Made by a program: the position numbers and the translations under genes. Below, one piece after another: positions 6,108-7,623 of a DNA stretch of 7,623 nucleotides; position 1 is the stretch's first letter, and every line of letters starts with the position of its first letter. The DNA comes from Flavobacteriales bacterium. GTDB taxonomy: Bacteria > Bacteroidota > Bacteroidia > Flavobacteriales_F > PHOS-HE28. The notes under the pieces are model-generated. The model saw only the letters and a list, made by a program, of their open reading frames with translations, was not told the origin of the DNA and made no database searches. Where the stretch lies: NCBI GenBank assembly GCA_020854015.1, contig JADZGG010000291.1, positions 1 to 7,623 on the forward strand, given 5' to 3'.

Positions 6108-7538
6108 TCAAGCGACTTTCGCGCTCTTCTTTTGGTCCGGCAGTTCGGCCTTCACATTGCGCCGGGCGAACATGGCACCACCAAGGGCACCCATGAAAAT
6201 GGAATCGGTGTGGATGTTGATCGTGATCCCCTCGCCGTAGTTCTCCCGCACCAGTTGGGTGAGGTATTTGATCACGGCCTGGTTGCGGGCTACGCCACCG
6301 GTGAAGGTGAATTCGTTGAACACCCCGCCGGAGCGGGCGATCAGGGACATGGCACGCATGATGATCGCCTTGTGCAGTCCACCGAGGATGTCCTCGCGCT
6401 TCTCGCCCAAGTTCGTCAACTCGCGCAATTCGGCCCCTGCGAACACCGTGCAGGTGCTGCAGATGTTCACCTCCTTCTCGGCCTTCAAGGCCAGTGGTCC
6501 CAGTTCGTTCAGCGAGATGCTCATCTCGTCGGCGATGTATCCCAGATAACGGCCGCATCCGGCAGCGCAGCGATCGTTCATCTGGAAGCTGGTCACCAGT
6601 CCGTACTGGTCCACCTGGATGGCCTTGGTGTCCTGTCCGCCGATGTCGAGCACGGTGCGCGTGTCGGGGAATACGGCATGGGCACCGAAGGCATGGCAGA
6701 GGATCTCCGAGCGGATGCAATCCTCGGGGAAGGGTAGGAGGGCCCTCCCATAACCGGTGCCGGTCATGTTGGCGATGTGGAACTCCAGCCCCGCAACTTC
6801 ATCGATGCGTTCGCGCAACGAATCGGCCACGGTGTCGAACTGCCCTTTCAAAAGGTACATCTCCTGATCGAAGGCGGGACCATCCACGATGGTGGTTCCT
6901 TGCGGTTCATCGGGCAGGTTGGCGTACTTGTCCTTGAGCACCTCCATGGCCTCATGCACCAGGGTCTTGAACTCGAACTTCACCACCTCGTTCTCCGCCG
7001 GGGTGATGCTCTTGTCCCAAACGGTCATCAGCGGTTCGAAGAGTTCGATGGGAAGCAGGGCCACTTGCTCGTTGTATTTCTCCGAGACGATGTCGCGGAA
7101 GAACTGGTTCTTGGCCCCCAGATCGTTGTAGAGATAGTCGTGCTTGATCTTCGGCTTGAAGGCCCGGCGAATGGCGCGGAGATGGCCCAGGATCTCCTCC
7201 TGCCGGGCGGGTTCCTGGAAGAAATCGCGGCAGGTTTTCACCAGCTCATCACCCAAGCGATCCAAGCGCACCTTGAACTGCTCATAGCGGAACACGCTCT
7301 CCAGGTCATTGATGTACTTGCGGTACTCGGGCCTGGCCTTGAGGTCGGCCTCGAGGTTCTTCTTCAGCACGGAGAAGCGCGCATCATAGACGGCCTCATC
7401 GCGGGCGATATCCGCCGCCACCGAATAGTTGGCCCGGGTGTTGGTGATCCCCCTGCCGATGATCTCATCCTGCTCGTTGATGATGATCGCCTTGGAGGTT
7501 GTGGATCCAAGGTCGACGCCCAAATAGTACTTGCTCAT
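6108..7538 (-). CDS. bcrA: BcrA-type ATPase (activase) subunit of a class I benzoyl-CoA reductase-like complex
   Basis: This 476-aa protein is the larger ASKHA-fold ATPase that, paired with BcrD, should couple ATP hydrolysis to transfer of low-potential electrons into the catalytic subunits. Motifs seen: phosphate-1 GVDLGSTTSKAI (7-18); TGYGRALLPFPED (261-273); phosphate-2 LDIGGQDTKAI (297-307); cluster-ligand candidates C324 in MNDRCAAGCGRYLGYIADEM and C363 in STCTVFAGAE; adenosine motif FTGGVARN (412-419); and IFMGALGGAMFARR near the end. Between the first phosphate motif and TGYGR sits a largely helical, charged insertion of roughly 200 residues. This separates long BcrA-type subunits (about 440 aa or more) from short HgdC/HadI activators (about 260-270 aa). 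C328 and C360 are extra cysteines beside the two ligands. The start is ATG at 7538, 22 nt after the upstream stop, without a clear Shine-Dalgarno. The enzyme class is oxygen-sensitive. An aryl-CoA reductase-type role is favoured by the paired BcrD gene. Confidence 0.88.
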   Translation of the reverse strand: MSKYYLGVDLGSTTSKAIIINEQDEIIGRGITNTRANYSVAADIARDEAVYDARFSVLKKNLEADLKARPEYRKYINDLESVFRYEQFKVRLDRLGDELVKTCRDFFQEPARQEEILGHLRAIRRAFKPKIKHDYLYNDLGAKNQFFRDIVSEKYNEQVALLPIELFEPLMTVWDKSITPAENEVVKFEFKTLVHEAMEVLKDKYANLPDEPQGTTIVDGPAFDQEMYLLKGQFDTVADSLRERIDEVAGLEFHIANMTGTGYGRALLPFPEDCIRSEILCHAFGAHAVFPDTRTVLDIGGQDTKAIQVDQYGLVTSFQMNDRCAAGCGRYLGYIADEMSISLNELGPLALKAEKEVNICSTCTVFAGAELRELTNLGEKREDILGGLHKAIIMRAMSLIARSGGVFNEFTFTGGVARNQAVIKYLTQLVRENYGEGITINIHTDSIFMGALGGAMFARRNVKAELPDQKKSAKVA

Positions 7539-7560
7539 GGCCGATCGTTTGTCGTTGGGT

Positions 7561-7623
7561 TCATGCTTGTTCAGTGGGCTGCTGCGCCAGGATGCTCTTG
7601 CGCTGGGCCAGCATCTGGAAGTA
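7561..7623 (-). CDS. C-terminal tail of an upstream gene, probably a BcrB-like catalytic subunit
   Basis: The last 20 codons of a gene enter from the right edge and end in TGA at 7563-7561, 22 nt before the bcrA start. The peptide is YFQMLAQRKSILAQQPTEQA. As I remember it, BcrB of Thauera aromatica ends in a very similar helix (LESYFQM.DQKRS), and this family generally closes with a helix of the type 'R-E-x-F-x-x-M'. A BcrB-like subunit directly before bcrA would also complete the expected four-subunit set. The evidence is a short match plus context, so the family call is tentative, while the presence of a gene end on this frame is likely. Confidence 0.55.
   Translation of the reverse strand, partial: YFQMLAQRKSILAQQPTEQA

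Larger units (their letters stand above)
1..7623 (-). other. Putative operon: class I BCR-like reductase with acyl-CoA ligase and two oxidoreductases
   Basis: Every supported gene lies on the minus strand. Gaps are 22, 7, 9, 140, 1 and -1 nt in transcription order, so cotranscription is very likely, at least on each side of the 140-nt gap. Neither the promoter nor the terminator of the block is inside the window, and no regulator gene is present. All four expected reductase subunit types appear to be represented (BcrB-like tail, BcrA, BcrD, BcrB/C-like). No ferredoxin or other obvious electron-donor gene is seen here. Confidence 0.75.

Noticed and set aside
5198..6737. Two overlapping plus-strand frames of over 330 codons (5198-6196 and 5709-6737)
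   Set aside because: Both mirror the minus-strand dehydrogenase and bcrA genes. Their products are low-complexity, without domains, and they overlap each other.

Overview
The window is one compact, co-directional gene block on the minus strand (transcription runs from high to low coordinates). Six genes and one gene tail fill almost all of it. Base composition is GC-rich. Most start codons lack a convincing Shine-Dalgarno sequence, which is common in Bacteroidota, so a GC-rich Bacteroidota-type genome is my best but weak guess. The window has no rRNA, tRNA, CRISPR array or recognisable mobile element.

Layout in transcription order: (1) C-terminal tail of an upstream gene (7623-7561) whose end resembles the BcrB subunit of class I benzoyl-CoA reductase; (2) a BcrA-type ASKHA ATPase/activase of 476 aa (7538-6108); (3) a saccharopine dehydrogenase/lysine 6-dehydrogenase-like oxidoreductase of 380 aa (6100-4958); (4) a BcrD-type ATPase/activase of 283 aa (4948-4097); (5) a 140-nt gap; (6) a long-chain-type acyl-CoA synthetase of 581 aa with a cysteine-rich insert (3956-2211); (7) a BcrB/BcrC/HgdB-type catalytic subunit of 396 aa (2209-1019); (8) a ketopantoate reductase-like (PanE/ApbA family) dehydrogenase, cut by the window edge after 339 codons (1019-1). 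Spacings are 22, 7, 9, 140, 1 and -1 nt, so this looks like a single operon, possibly with an internal break at the 140-nt gap.

How the genes may work together: BcrA and BcrD should form the heterodimeric, [4Fe-4S]-bridged ATPase that pushes low-potential electrons into a catalytic heterodimer, here the upstream BcrB-like protein plus the 396-aa protein. That is the architecture of ATP-dependent aryl-CoA reductases. However, the genes woven between these subunits are not the usual benzoate-pathway enzymes (dienoyl-CoA hydratase, ring hydrolase, 6-hydroxycyclohexenoyl-CoA dehydrogenase, ferredoxin). They are an acyl-CoA ligase unlike benzoate-CoA ligase and two NAD(P)-dependent oxidoreductases of the saccharopine dehydrogenase and ketopantoate reductase families. 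The window therefore looks like a class I BCR-type radical reductase or dehydratase in an unfamiliar pathway. Its substrate cannot be read from the sequence.
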